64,000 bases of DNA, from NCBI RefSeq assembly GCF_020873875.1, contig NZ_JAHWGU010000001.1, forward strand, positions 372,001-436,000, in the 5' to 3' direction. Position 1 is the stretch's first letter; each line of letters opens with the position of its first letter. Shown one piece after another: positions 57,308 through 64,000 of the stretch. The DNA comes from Actinoplanes sp. DH11 (GTDB lineage: Bacteria; Actinomycetota; Actinomycetes; Mycobacteriales; Micromonosporaceae). A program made the translations under genes and the position numbers. Under the pieces are notes generated by a model. It was given only the letters and a program-made list of their open reading frames with translations. It had not been told where the DNA came from and ran no database searches.

Positions 57308-58417
57308 ATGATCGCAGCTCTGGCCCGCGGCCGTGCGGGTCTGATGCTCGCGCTGCAGTCGGGGCTCGCGGCCGGGCTCGCCTGGTTCGTCGCACACGAT
57401 CTCCTGAGCCGGCCGATGCCGTTCTTCGCGCCGATCGCCGCGGTGATCACGCTCGGTTCCTCGGTGGGCCAGCGTCTGCGCCGCACCTCCGAGCTGGTGA
57501 TCGGCGTCGCGGTCGGCATCGGGATCGGTGACGGCATCATCCTGCTGATCGGAAGCGGACCGGCCCAGATCGGGCTGATCGTGCTGCTGGCCGTGCTGCT
57601 CGCGACCGCGGTCGGCGGCGGCGCTCCACTGATCGTGCAGTCGGCCTCGTCGGCCGTGCTGGTCGCCACCCTCACCTCGACCACCGAGCAGCCGTGGACG
57701 CGCTTCCTGGACGCTCTCGTGGGCGGCGGGATCGGTCTGGCGGTGATGAGCCTGCTGCTGCCGCTGAACCCGCTCACGGTGGTGTCCCGGGCCGCCGACC
57801 CGGCGCTGCGGGCCTTCACCGACGGCCTGCACGAGGCGGCCCGCGGGCTCGCCGCCCGGGACCCGGACGTGGTTCAGGCGGCGCTGGAACGGTTGCGCGC
57901 CGCGGAGCAGACCTTCGACGCCTTCCGGTCGGCCATCGAGGCGGCCCGGGAGAACGTGGCGTTCGCGCCCGCCCGGTGGCGCAGTCGTGGTGCGCTCGCC
58001 CAGTACGTCGAGGGCGCCGCCCAGCTCACGTACGCGCTGCGCAACGTCCGCGTGATGCTCCGCCGGGCGCACACCGCGCTGAACGACCAGGAACCGATCC
58101 CGGACGTGCTGCCCGCCTCGATCGAACACCTCGGTGACGCGGTCGACCTGCTCCGGCAGGAATGGGACCGGGGCGTGGAACCGCTCGCCACCCGGGAGCG
58201 GGCCCTGCGGGCGGTGGCCGAGTCGGGGAAGGCGTACCAGGCGGGGGTCGGCTACTCGGGCGGTGTCGTGGTGGCGCAGGTGCGTACCGCTGTCGCGGAC
58301 GTGCTCCGGTCGACGGGCATCGAGTACGCCGAGGCGACCCGGCTGGTCCGGCACGCGGTGGGCTGGCGTGGCCGTCCGCACCGCGCTCGCAAGAAGCGGC
58401 ATCCTGGGGCGGGCTGA
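57308..58417 (+). CDS. FUSC/aromatic acid exporter family protein
   Basis: A 369-aa protein. Six or seven hydrophobic helices occupy residues 10-160 (QSGLAAGLAWFVA; FFAPIAAVITLGSSVGQRLRRTSELVIGVAVGIGIGD). Long cytoplasmic helices follow (about 165-369). This is the half-length fusaric acid resistance/YccS type (DUF939-like), thought to export aromatic acids. ATG 57308 is predicted leaderless with TAGTTT at 57296-57301. It is divergent from the HD gene across 29 bp. The substrate is unknown. Confidence 0.85.
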   Translation: MIAALARGRAGLMLALQSGLAAGLAWFVAHDLLSRPMPFFAPIAAVITLGSSVGQRLRRTSELVIGVAVGIGIGDGIILLIGSGPAQIGLIVLLAVLLATAVGGGAPLIVQSASSAVLVATLTSTTEQPWTRFLDALVGGGIGLAVMSLLLPLNPLTVVSRAADPALRAFTDGLHEAARGLAARDPDVVQAALERLRAAEQTFDAFRSAIEAARENVAFAPARWRSRGALAQYVEGAAQLTYALRNVRVMLRRAHTALNDQEPIPDVLPASIEHLGDAVDLLRQEWDRGVEPLATRERALRAVAESGKAYQAGVGYSGGVVVAQVRTAVADVLRSTGIEYAEATRLVRHAVGWRGRPHRARKKRHPGAG

Positions 58418-58446
58418 ACGCGACGCCGGTGACTACGCTGGCGGTC

Positions 58447-60132
58447 ATGGCCGACGTCTCACCGCCGGAAAACGCGGCGCCACCGGAAGACCCCGCGCCG
58501 CCGCGGAGCACGGACCCGGTCCCGCCCTACCCGGAGACCACCGAGGCGATGGCGAGCGCGCCGATCCCGGGCCGGCGCATCGGCTGGCGGCGCTGGCTGC
58601 CGGTCACCGCGGTGATCGTGCTGATCGCCTCGGCGGCGATCGGCATGCTGGTCTTCCTCGGCTACTCGATCGGCGTCACCGGCCTGGCCATCGGCCTGAC
58701 CGCGGCCATCCTGCCGGTCCCGCTGCTGGCCAGCGCGTTCGCGTGGCTCGACAGGTACGAGCCGGAGCCGGTGAAGTACCTGGTCTTCTGCTTCGCCTGG
58801 GGCGCCGCCGTGGCGACCGCGGTGGCGCTGGTGGTGAACACCGGGGCGGCGTACCTCTTCGACAAGATCGGGCTGCCCGACGCGCTGGTGGCGGTGCTCG
58901 TCGCCCCCTTCATCGAGGAGTCGATGAAGGTGCTGGGACCGCTGCTGCTCTTCCTGCGCCGCCGGGCCGAGTGGTCCGGCATCACCGACGGCATCGTCTA
59001 CTGCGGGCTCTCCGCGCTCGGCTTCGCGATGGTCGAGAACGTGCTCTACCTGGGCGGGCACGGCTACGCGACGGGCGCCGACGAGTACGGGCCGGCGACC
59101 GGCCTGCAGAACGTCTTCCTGATCTTCATCGTGCGGATCCTGTTCACCGGCTTCGCGCACCCGCTCTTCACCTCGATGGCCGGCATCGGCCTGGGCATCG
59201 CGGCGCGGTCCGCGGACCGCAACGTGCGGTGGCTCGCCCCGATCGCCGGCCTGCTGGCCGCGATGATCCTGCACGGGCTCTTCAACCTGCTGCCGACGCT
59301 CTCCTCGGCGACCGGCGAGACCCTGATCATGCTGTACGGGTACCTCGGCTTCATGGTCCCGTTCTTCTTCGCCGTGGTCGGTTTCGCGATCGCGCTGCGC
59401 AGCTGGGAGGGCCGGCTGGCCGAGCGGGTGCTGCCGCTCTACGTCTCGACCGGCTGGTTCGCCCCGCCGGAGGTGGCCTCGCTCGCCAGCCTCGGCCGCC
59501 GGCACTCGGCCCGGGAGTGGGCCAAGCGGGTCGCCGGTCCGCCCGGGCTCCGGGCGATGCGCAGTTTCCAGTTCGCGGCCACCCGGCTGGCGCTGCTGCG
59601 CGACGGCATGCAGCGCGGGCTGACGCACAAGCCGAAGGATCTGGAGCGGGCCACGACCGAGGAGCGGGAGCTGCTCGCCGCGATCACCGGCTACCGGTCG
59701 GTCTTCGCCGGGCGTGACCCGCAGACGCCGCCGGCCTGGTGGGACGGGCACCACTACCGGATCACCTTCCCGGACGGCGCGGTGCGCCCGGTGGCCCCGC
59801 CGGCCGAGCCGGTGATGCCGGTCCCGATCAGCCTGGCCCCGGTCTACGCGCACCCGGGCTACCCCGGTCCCGGTTATCCGGGACAGGGCGGTCATCCAGG
59901 CCAGGGTGGTTATCCGGGCCAGGGCGGTTATCCAGGACAGGGCCACCCCGGGTATCCGCCGAACCCGAACCTCGGACATCCCGCGAGCCCGACCGGATAC
60001 CCCGGAAGCCCGCCGCCTTACCCGCCCGTACAGCCACCCTATTCGCCCGTACAGCCGCCTTATTCGCCCGCGCAGCCGCCGCCTTATTCGCCCGCGCAGC
60101 CGCCGCCCGGTGACGTCCGGCCTCAGAGGTAG
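58447..60132 (+). CDS. PrsW family intramembrane metalloprotease with repetitive tail
   Basis: A 561-aa protein. Seven to eight TM helices span about residues 55-330. PrsW-type residues are EES-MK (FIEESMKVLGP, E157/E158), GFAMVENVLY and FAHPLF/LHGLFN (His motifs). In this family they bind a metal in the membrane, and PrsW cleaves anti-sigma factors. A soluble region follows, then a C-terminal tail of YPGQGG and PPYSPVQP repeats (about 465-555). ATG 58447 fits TACGCT 7 nt upstream. A 10-bp tail-to-tail overlap with the GroES-like gene is seen. The target protein is unknown. Confidence 0.85.
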   Translation: MADVSPPENAAPPEDPAPPRSTDPVPPYPETTEAMASAPIPGRRIGWRRWLPVTAVIVLIASAAIGMLVFLGYSIGVTGLAIGLTAAILPVPLLASAFAWLDRYEPEPVKYLVFCFAWGAAVATAVALVVNTGAAYLFDKIGLPDALVAVLVAPFIEESMKVLGPLLLFLRRRAEWSGITDGIVYCGLSALGFAMVENVLYLGGHGYATGADEYGPATGLQNVFLIFIVRILFTGFAHPLFTSMAGIGLGIAARSADRNVRWLAPIAGLLAAMILHGLFNLLPTLSSATGETLIMLYGYLGFMVPFFFAVVGFAIALRSWEGRLAERVLPLYVSTGWFAPPEVASLASLGRRHSAREWAKRVAGPPGLRAMRSFQFAATRLALLRDGMQRGLTHKPKDLERATTEERELLAAITGYRSVFAGRDPQTPPAWWDGHHYRITFPDGAVRPVAPPAEPVMPVPISLAPVYAHPGYPGPGYPGQGGHPGQGGYPGQGGYPGQGHPGYPPNPNLGHPASPTGYPGSPPPYPPVQPPYSPVQPPYSPAQPPPYSPAQPPPGDVRPQR

Positions 60133-60449
60133 AGGCCGGTCCCGTCCGCGTCGACCCGGGTCGCCGCGACCGCGTGCACGTCCCGTTCGCGCAGCAGGAC
60201 GTACTCCTTGCCGTGCAACTCCACCTCGGAGCGGTCATCCGGGTCGAACAGGACACGGTCGCCGACGACGATCGAGCGCACGTTCGGCCCCACCCCGACC
60301 GCGACGGCCCAGGACAGGCGGCGCCCCATCGAGGCGGTGGCGGGGATGACGATGCCCGCGGTGGATCGGCGTTCGCCCTCGCCGCCGTCCTGACGGACGA
60401 GGACGCGATCGTGCAGCATCCGGATCGGCAGTCCGGTGTCGGTACTCAC
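60123..60449 (-). CDS. GroES-like co-chaperonin family protein
   Basis: A 108-aa protein. The N-terminal MLHDRVLVRQ, the mobile-loop region with RRSTAGIVIP, VGVGPNVRSIVVGDRVLFDPDDRSEVELHGKEYVLLRERDV and the overall length match the GroES 10-kDa fold. Compared with canonical GroES the N-terminus is longer by about ten residues and the sequence is diverged. GTG 60449 fits a leaderless start (minus-strand TACCGT, 60458-60463). It is distant from groEL and is likely a paralogue of the main groES. Whether it serves as a lid is unknown. Confidence 0.75.
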   Translation of the reverse strand: MSTDTGLPIRMLHDRVLVRQDGGEGERRSTAGIVIPATASMGRRLSWAVAVGVGPNVRSIVVGDRVLFDPDDRSEVELHGKEYVLLRERDVHAVAATRVDADGTGLYL

Positions 60450-60539
60450 AGACGGAGACGGTACGCCCGTGACGAACGGCTCTTCACCGCCGGGCAGGGC
60501 ATGGCCGGACGGTGATTCCGGCATCGGGGCACTACCGTG

Positions 60540-61838
60540 ATGGACGGGTACGCGGGGCACGGACGAGGGGGTCGGCGGTTGAACCGCTTGCAGCGGGTCC
60601 GGGACAACTTGAAGAAGGCGTACGAGGCCGGGCGCGATTCGGTGCGCACCGCCCGTGACGAACGCCCCGCACCCGACCGCGACGAAGTGAGCACCGACTT
60701 CTCGCCGCGCCACCCGGAACCGGAGATCGTGCACAACTCGACGAACAGCCGTGACGACGCCGACGTGCCGCAGCCGCTGCGGATCGCGGCCGCCTGGAGC
60801 TGGCGGCTCATCGTGGTCGGCGTGGTTGGGCTGGCCCTGCTCCGGCTGATCGGCATGGTCAGTGTCGTGGTGATCCCGCTCGCCATCGCGCTGCTGCTCA
60901 CCGCGCTGCTCGGGCCGGCCGTCGGCTGGTTGCTGCGGCTGCGCCTGCCCCGGTCGCTCGCCACGTTCCTGGTGCTGGTGGGCGGCCTGGCCGCGGTCGC
61001 GGGCACGCTGACGCTCGTGGTGAACCAGTTCATCGACGGCCTGCCCAATCTGACCGAGAACGCCAGCGCCGGTGTCCGGCAGATCCAGAACTGGGCACGG
61101 ACGGGACCGCTGCACCTCTCCGACGCGCAGGTGGACTCGGCGATCGATTCGGCGCAGGAGTGGGTCAACTCGAACACCTCGCAGCTGACCTCGACCGGCA
61201 TCTCCACCGCGGCCACCCTCGCCGAGGTGGCGACCGGCCTGGTGCTGGTGCTTTTCGCGACCTTCTTCTTCCTGCGTGACGGCCGCCGGATCTGGCGGTT
61301 CATGGTGCGCCTGCTCCCGGTGAACGCGCGCTGGTCGATCGCCGACGCCGGTGACGCCTCGTGGGCGACCCTGGGCGCCTACGTCCGGGCGACCGTGCTG
61401 GTGGCCTTCATCGACGCGGTCGGCATCGGCCTGGCCCTGCTGGTCCTGGACGTGCCGTTCCCGTTCCCGCTGGCCGCGCTGGTCTTCCTCGGCGCCTTCA
61501 TCCCGATCGTCGGCGCCAGCATCTCCGGCACGGTGGCCGTGCTCGTCGCCCTCGTCGATCAGGGCTGGCTGATCGCGCTGCTCACGCTGGGTGCGGTGAT
61601 CCTGGTGCAGCAGTTCGAGGGGCACGTGCTCCAGCCACTGATCATGGGCCGGGCCGTCTCCATCCACCCGCTCGCGGTGATCGTCGGGATCGCCTGCGGT
61701 GTGGTGCTGGCCGGCATCATCGGCGCCCTCGTGGCGGTCCCGTTGATCGCGGTGCTGAACACCGGGGTGCGACGGCTGTCGCGGCGCCGCCCGGAGGTCC
61801 CGCCGGACGCGGTGGTCGTCCCGTCCGGGGGCGCCTGA
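60540..61838 (+). CDS. AI-2E family transporter
   Basis: A 432-aa membrane protein. Eight TM helices span about residues 80-420, including LRIAAAWSWRLIVVGVVGLALL. A central extracellular-type segment follows (about 165-220). IVGASISGTVAVLVALVDQGWLIALLTLGAVILVQQFEGHVLQPLIMGRAVSIHP is the conserved end. The family name comes from E. coli TqsA; other members are ion/proton antiporters, so AI-2 transport should not be assumed. The start is uncertain: ATG 60540 overlaps a TACCGT box (60533-60538), so TTG 60579 with GAGGGGGT upstream is possible. It may be a promoter-linked divergent pair with the GroES-like gene. Confidence 0.85.
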   Translation: MDGYAGHGRGGRRLNRLQRVRDNLKKAYEAGRDSVRTARDERPAPDRDEVSTDFSPRHPEPEIVHNSTNSRDDADVPQPLRIAAAWSWRLIVVGVVGLALLRLIGMVSVVVIPLAIALLLTALLGPAVGWLLRLRLPRSLATFLVLVGGLAAVAGTLTLVVNQFIDGLPNLTENASAGVRQIQNWARTGPLHLSDAQVDSAIDSAQEWVNSNTSQLTSTGISTAATLAEVATGLVLVLFATFFFLRDGRRIWRFMVRLLPVNARWSIADAGDASWATLGAYVRATVLVAFIDAVGIGLALLVLDVPFPFPLAALVFLGAFIPIVGASISGTVAVLVALVDQGWLIALLTLGAVILVQQFEGHVLQPLIMGRAVSIHPLAVIVGIACGVVLAGIIGALVAVPLIAVLNTGVRRLSRRRPEVPPDAVVVPSGGA

Positions 61839-61896
61839 CGCCGTGGTGTTCGTCCGGTCCGCGGCCGCCTGACACCGTGGTGTTCGTCCGGTCCGC
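61833..61896. repeat. 30-bp direct repeat, two copies
   Basis: Copies at 61833-61862 and 61867-61896 differ by one base. The first copy includes the stop codon of the transporter gene (61836-61838). Confidence 0.85.
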
Positions 61897-61916
61897 CGCA
61901 TCGGGCATCTGAGCGA

Positions 61917-61949
61917 CGAGGCCGGGACCCGATCGGGGTCCCGGCCTCG
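61917..61949. terminator. Bidirectional hairpin terminator
   Basis: A perfect 14-bp GC-rich stem (61917-61930 with 61936-61949) closes a 5-nt loop, between the convergent transporter (stop 61838) and sseC-like (stop 61971) genes. There is no T-tract. Confidence 0.8.
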
Positions 61950-61970
61950 GGTGTCACAGAGCGTGGGCGG

Positions 61971-62306
61971 TCAGGCGGTGGCCACGTTCAGCGCGATCTC
62001 GTTGACGCCGACCGTGACGTCGACCGCGAGCTCGCCGTTGCCGTGCCGGCTCAGCGCCCGCACAGTCCAGGAACCGGGCGCGGCGAAGAAGCGGAAGACG
62101 CCCTCGGGCGACGAGACGACCTCGGCGGTGAACTCGCCGGACGCGTCGAGCAGCCGGACGTACGCACCGCCGACGGCCTCACCGTCGGCGTTCGTCACGA
62201 TGCCGGTGATCACGGTTTCCCGGGTCAGGTCCACGCTGCTGGGGAGGGGCGCGGACTGATCGGGGGCGGCGCAGCCGGCCGTGACGTTGGTGGCGGGAGA
62301 AGTCAT
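61971..62306 (-). CDS. DUF1416 protein (SseC-like)
   Basis: A 111-aa protein. It starts CAAPDQ near the N-terminus (GCAAPDQSAPLP), then TVITGIVTNADGEAVGGAYVRLLDASGEFTAEVVSSPEGVFRFFAAPGSWTVRAL, a single carboxypeptidase-regulatory-like/beta-sandwich fold that defines DUF1416. Homologues (M. tuberculosis SseC) always follow the CysA-type thiosulfate sulfurtransferase, as here, 2 nt after its stop. The role in sulfur transfer is proposed but not established. ATG 62306 has AAAGGCG upstream. Confidence 0.88.
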   Translation of the reverse strand: MTSPATNVTAGCAAPDQSAPLPSSVDLTRETVITGIVTNADGEAVGGAYVRLLDASGEFTAEVVSSPEGVFRFFAAPGSWTVRALSRHGNGELAVDVTVGVNEIALNVATA

Positions 62307-62308
62307 GG

Positions 62309-63157
62309 TCACGCCTTTCCGGGTTCGTCGCCGAGGGCGATCGGGACACCGATGAGCGAGCCGTACTCGGTCCACGAACCGTCGTAGTTCTTCACGTTCT
62401 CGTGGCCGAGCAGCTCCTTGAGCACGAACCAGCTGTGCGAGGAGCGCTCGCCGATGCGGCAGTACGCGATGGTGTCCTTGCTGCCGTCGAGGCCGGCCTC
62501 GCCGTAGATCTTGGCGAGCTCCTCGTCGGACTTGAAGGTGCCGTCCTCGTTGGCGGCCTTGCTCCACGGCACGCTGATCGCGGTCGGGATGTGACCGGCC
62601 CGCTGCGACTGCTCCTGCGGCAGGTGCGCCGGTGCGAGCAGGCGACCGGCGAACTCGTCGGGGCTGCGCACGTCGACCAGGTTCTTCACGCCGATCGCGG
62701 CGACGACCTCGTCGCGGAAGGCACGGATCTCGAGGTCCGGCTCCTTCGCGTTGTAGACGGTCTTGGTGCGGCTCGGCACGTCCTTGGTGTACGGACGGGC
62801 GTCCAGCTCCCACTTCTTGCGGCCGCCGTCGAGCAGCTTCACGTCGCCGTGGCCGTACAGCTTGAAGTACCAGTACGCGTACGCCGCGAACCAGTTGTTG
62901 TTGCCGCCGTAGAGGATCACCGTGTCGTCGTTGGAGATGCCGCGCTCGGAGAGCAGGGCGGAGAACTGCTCCTTGTTGACGAAGTCCCGGCGGATCGGGT
63001 CCTGGAGGTCCTTCTTCCAGTCGATCTTGATGGCGCCCGGAATGTGGCCGCCGTCGTAAGCGGTGGTGTCCTCGTCGACCTCGACGAAGACGATGCCCGG
63101 CGTTTCCAGGTTCTTCTCGGCCCAGTCGGCCGAAACGAGTGCGGTGTCGCGACTCAT
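62309..63157 (-). CDS. Thiosulfate sulfurtransferase (rhodanese, CysA/SseA type)
   Basis: A 282-aa two-domain rhodanese. The N-terminal inactive domain runs about residues 1-145 (with DEDTTAYDGGHIPGA). The C-terminal catalytic domain is about 160-280, with Cys233 in the loop CRIGERSS; this loop is typical of the thiosulfate sulfurtransferase CysA2/CysA3 of mycobacteria. It transfers sulfane sulfur to cyanide or another acceptor. ATG 63157 has AAGGGAG upstream. It is cotranscribed with the DUF1416 gene and probably with the leader peptide upstream. Confidence 0.93.
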   Translation of the reverse strand: MSRDTALVSADWAEKNLETPGIVFVEVDEDTTAYDGGHIPGAIKIDWKKDLQDPIRRDFVNKEQFSALLSERGISNDDTVILYGGNNNWFAAYAYWYFKLYGHGDVKLLDGGRKKWELDARPYTKDVPSRTKTVYNAKEPDLEIRAFRDEVVAAIGVKNLVDVRSPDEFAGRLLAPAHLPQEQSQRAGHIPTAISVPWSKAANEDGTFKSDEELAKIYGEAGLDGSKDTIAYCRIGERSSHSWFVLKELLGHENVKNYDGSWTEYGSLIGVPIALGDEPGKA

Positions 63158-63333
63158 CGGGTCACTCCCTTGATGGTGGGTGATGGGTGAGTCAGCGCAC
63201 GGAGACGTTTCTGTCGCACTCCGCGCGGGACCCATGGTTAGGTCGGATCACGGGCTGCTGTGCGACGGCGCCACTGCCGGGCAATCAGATATGCCGGCCT
63301 AGAAAGAGGAGGTGCTCAGCACCGGTGGCCCCG

Positions 63334-63411
63334 TCAGATGACAGGGCGACACAGGCACGCGGCCACGCGGCACAGGTCGACCGCGCGCCTTTTCGTGAGC
63401 AACAGGCTCAT
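63334..63411 (-). CDS. Cysteine-rich leader peptide (25 aa) of the sulfurtransferase operon
   Basis: The minus strand encodes MSLLLTKRRAVDLC, then RVAACLCRPVI and a TGA stop (25 residues, three Cys at 14, 19 and 21). This matches a known class of short actinobacterial leader peptides with a CRxAxCLCRPV core that precedes sulfur-metabolism genes; in mycobacteria such peptides report cysteine supply by ribosome stalling. A TAGGGT box (63419-63424, minus strand) lies 7 nt before the ATG, so it should be translated from the first base of a leaderless mRNA. 176 nt separate its stop from the sulfurtransferase ATG, room for an attenuator. It is too short for routine gene calling. Confidence 0.85.
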   Translation of the reverse strand: MSLLLTKRRAVDLCRVAACLCRPVI

Positions 63412-63418
63412 GCGACCG

Positions 63419-63424
63419 ACCCTA
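63419..63424 (-). promoter_or_regulatory. -10 box (TAGGGT) of the leader peptide/sulfurtransferase operon
   Basis: On the minus strand TAGGGT ends 7 nt before the leader peptide ATG (63411), the spacing of a leaderless promoter. No clear -35 element is seen. Confidence 0.6.
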
Positions 63425-63476
63425 CCAGCGGGCCCGCAGCGTGGAACAGCACCGACCACCATCCGGGATCGGACGA

Positions 63477-64000
63477 TCACAGTCCGGCCGCGGACAGGTT
63501 CACGTTGTCCGCGCCGGCGGTCACCCGCAGGCCCTCCGGGAGCACCTGCACCTCCCGCACGACCAGGTTCAACGGCAGCGCGGGGATCTTCACATCGTAG
63601 GCCAGCGCATCGATCATGGACTGCAGGAACGGGAAAGCCGGCAGGTCCTTCGACGTCACCTCGGAGAAACGCACCCGGAGCGAGCCGTTGTCGACGGTCA
63701 GGTTCGTGTTGCCGGTGACCTCCAGCGGCTGCTGCCCGGGAATCGGGAGCTGCACCGTGGCGATCAGCTTGCCGTCCTGCTCGGACAGCTTCACATTGTC
63801 CTGGGCGACGAGCGCGGTCAGTTCCTCGTACCCGATCGTGCCCGCACCCGTCACCGTGCCCGCGACGACGTCGCCCTGCCCGGTGCGCAGCGTGTTCAGC
63901 GGAGCCCGCACGTCGCGCGCCCGGATGTCGAGCAGCGACATGTTCACCGTGCCGCTGCGGCCGTCCGGCGCCGCGAAGTCCGGCAGCTCGATCCGGATCT
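63477..64000 (-). CDS. DUF2993 (LmeA-family) protein, truncated by the window end
   Basis: About 174 residues are visible; the N-terminus lies beyond base 64000. The visible part contains SLLDIRARDVRAPLNTL, TGAGTIGYEELTALV and VTGNTNLTVDNGSLRVRFSEVTSKDLPAFP, ending VRVTAG-like LRVTAGADNVNLSAAGL. This is the lipid-binding/periplasmic DUF2993 fold, also seen in mycobacterial LmeA. It is probably secreted or membrane-linked; the signal sequence is not visible. The stop at 63477 is 66 bp before the leader peptide ATG on the same strand. Confidence 0.8.
   Translation of the reverse strand, partial: IRIELPDFAAPDGRSGTVNMSLLDIRARDVRAPLNTLRTGQGDVVAGTVTGAGTIGYEELTALVAQDNVKLSEQDGKLIATVQLPIPGQQPLEVTGNTNLTVDNGSLRVRFSEVTSKDLPAFPFLQSMIDALAYDVKIPALPLNLVVREVQVLPEGLRVTAGADNVNLSAAGL

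Overview
The window is GC-rich (roughly 70%) bacterial chromosome with densely packed genes, frequent GTG/TTG starts, ATGA/GTGA stop-start overlaps and many TANNNT boxes 6-8 nt upstream of start codons (leaderless promoters). Marker families are SARP/AfsR, DUF3263, DUF4032, DUF1416 (SseC), MSMEG_6728, GroEL under CIRCE control, and a sulfurtransferase with a cysteine-rich leader peptide. This is an actinomycete, most likely Micromonosporaceae (Actinoplanes/Micromonospora-like); the family assignment is inference. The sequence looks like core chromosome: I see no phage, IS element, CRISPR array or biosynthetic cluster.

Layout. 0-9 kb: end of a beta-propeller protein, a divergent ROK regulator/MFS exporter pair, a HisC-type aminotransferase coupled to an RDD membrane protein, an Lrp regulator, a membrane-anchored PQQ-type propeller and class I fumarase. 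9-20 kb: a lipoprotein, a 978-aa SARP/NB-ARC/TPR regulator overlapping fumC, a subtilase, cysS-rlmB, another propeller protein, a large inverted repeat and tRNA-Thr(UGU). 20-31 kb: an MsiK-type sugar ATPase, a third complete propeller, a GNAT, an MSMEG_6728 protein, a secreted Pro/Ala-rich protein, a TrkA-N/channel-like protein, DUF4032, a secreted trypsin-like protease and a PAP2 phosphatase. 31-35 kb: an amino-sugar operon (SIS isomerase, ROK kinase, nagA) divergent from a DeoR regulator, with repeated operator-like sites between. 35-44 kb: an ABC ATPase/permease pair, DUF3263, a Cdc48-like AAA+ ATPase, and a peptidase-S15-like hydrolase fused to an ABC ATPase with its own permease. 44-49 kb: thrC behind a SAM-I riboswitch, a small HExxH protein, a GNAT, and groEL behind two CIRCE elements. 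49-54 kb: a 1631-aa repeat-rich surface protein with an LPTTG signal. 54-64 kb: glpD, DUF4031, a Thr-dehydratase-like enzyme, HD hydrolase, FUSC exporter, PrsW protease, a GroES-like protein, an AI-2E family transporter, then sseC and a thiosulfate sulfurtransferase behind a 25-aa cysteine leader peptide, and a truncated DUF2993 gene.

Functional links. Two fumarases flank the SARP regulator, and fumC is translationally coupled to it. Methionine/threonine branch control shows in the SAM riboswitch-thrC arrangement, and cysteine supply in the leader peptide-sulfurtransferase-SseC unit. Amino-sugar catabolism forms one self-contained regulated unit. The most unusual items are the hydrolase-ABC fusion, the SAM riboswitch whose closing helix reaches the thrC ribosome binding site, the missed cysteine leader peptide, and the unidentified 26-bp inverted repeat near the tRNA.
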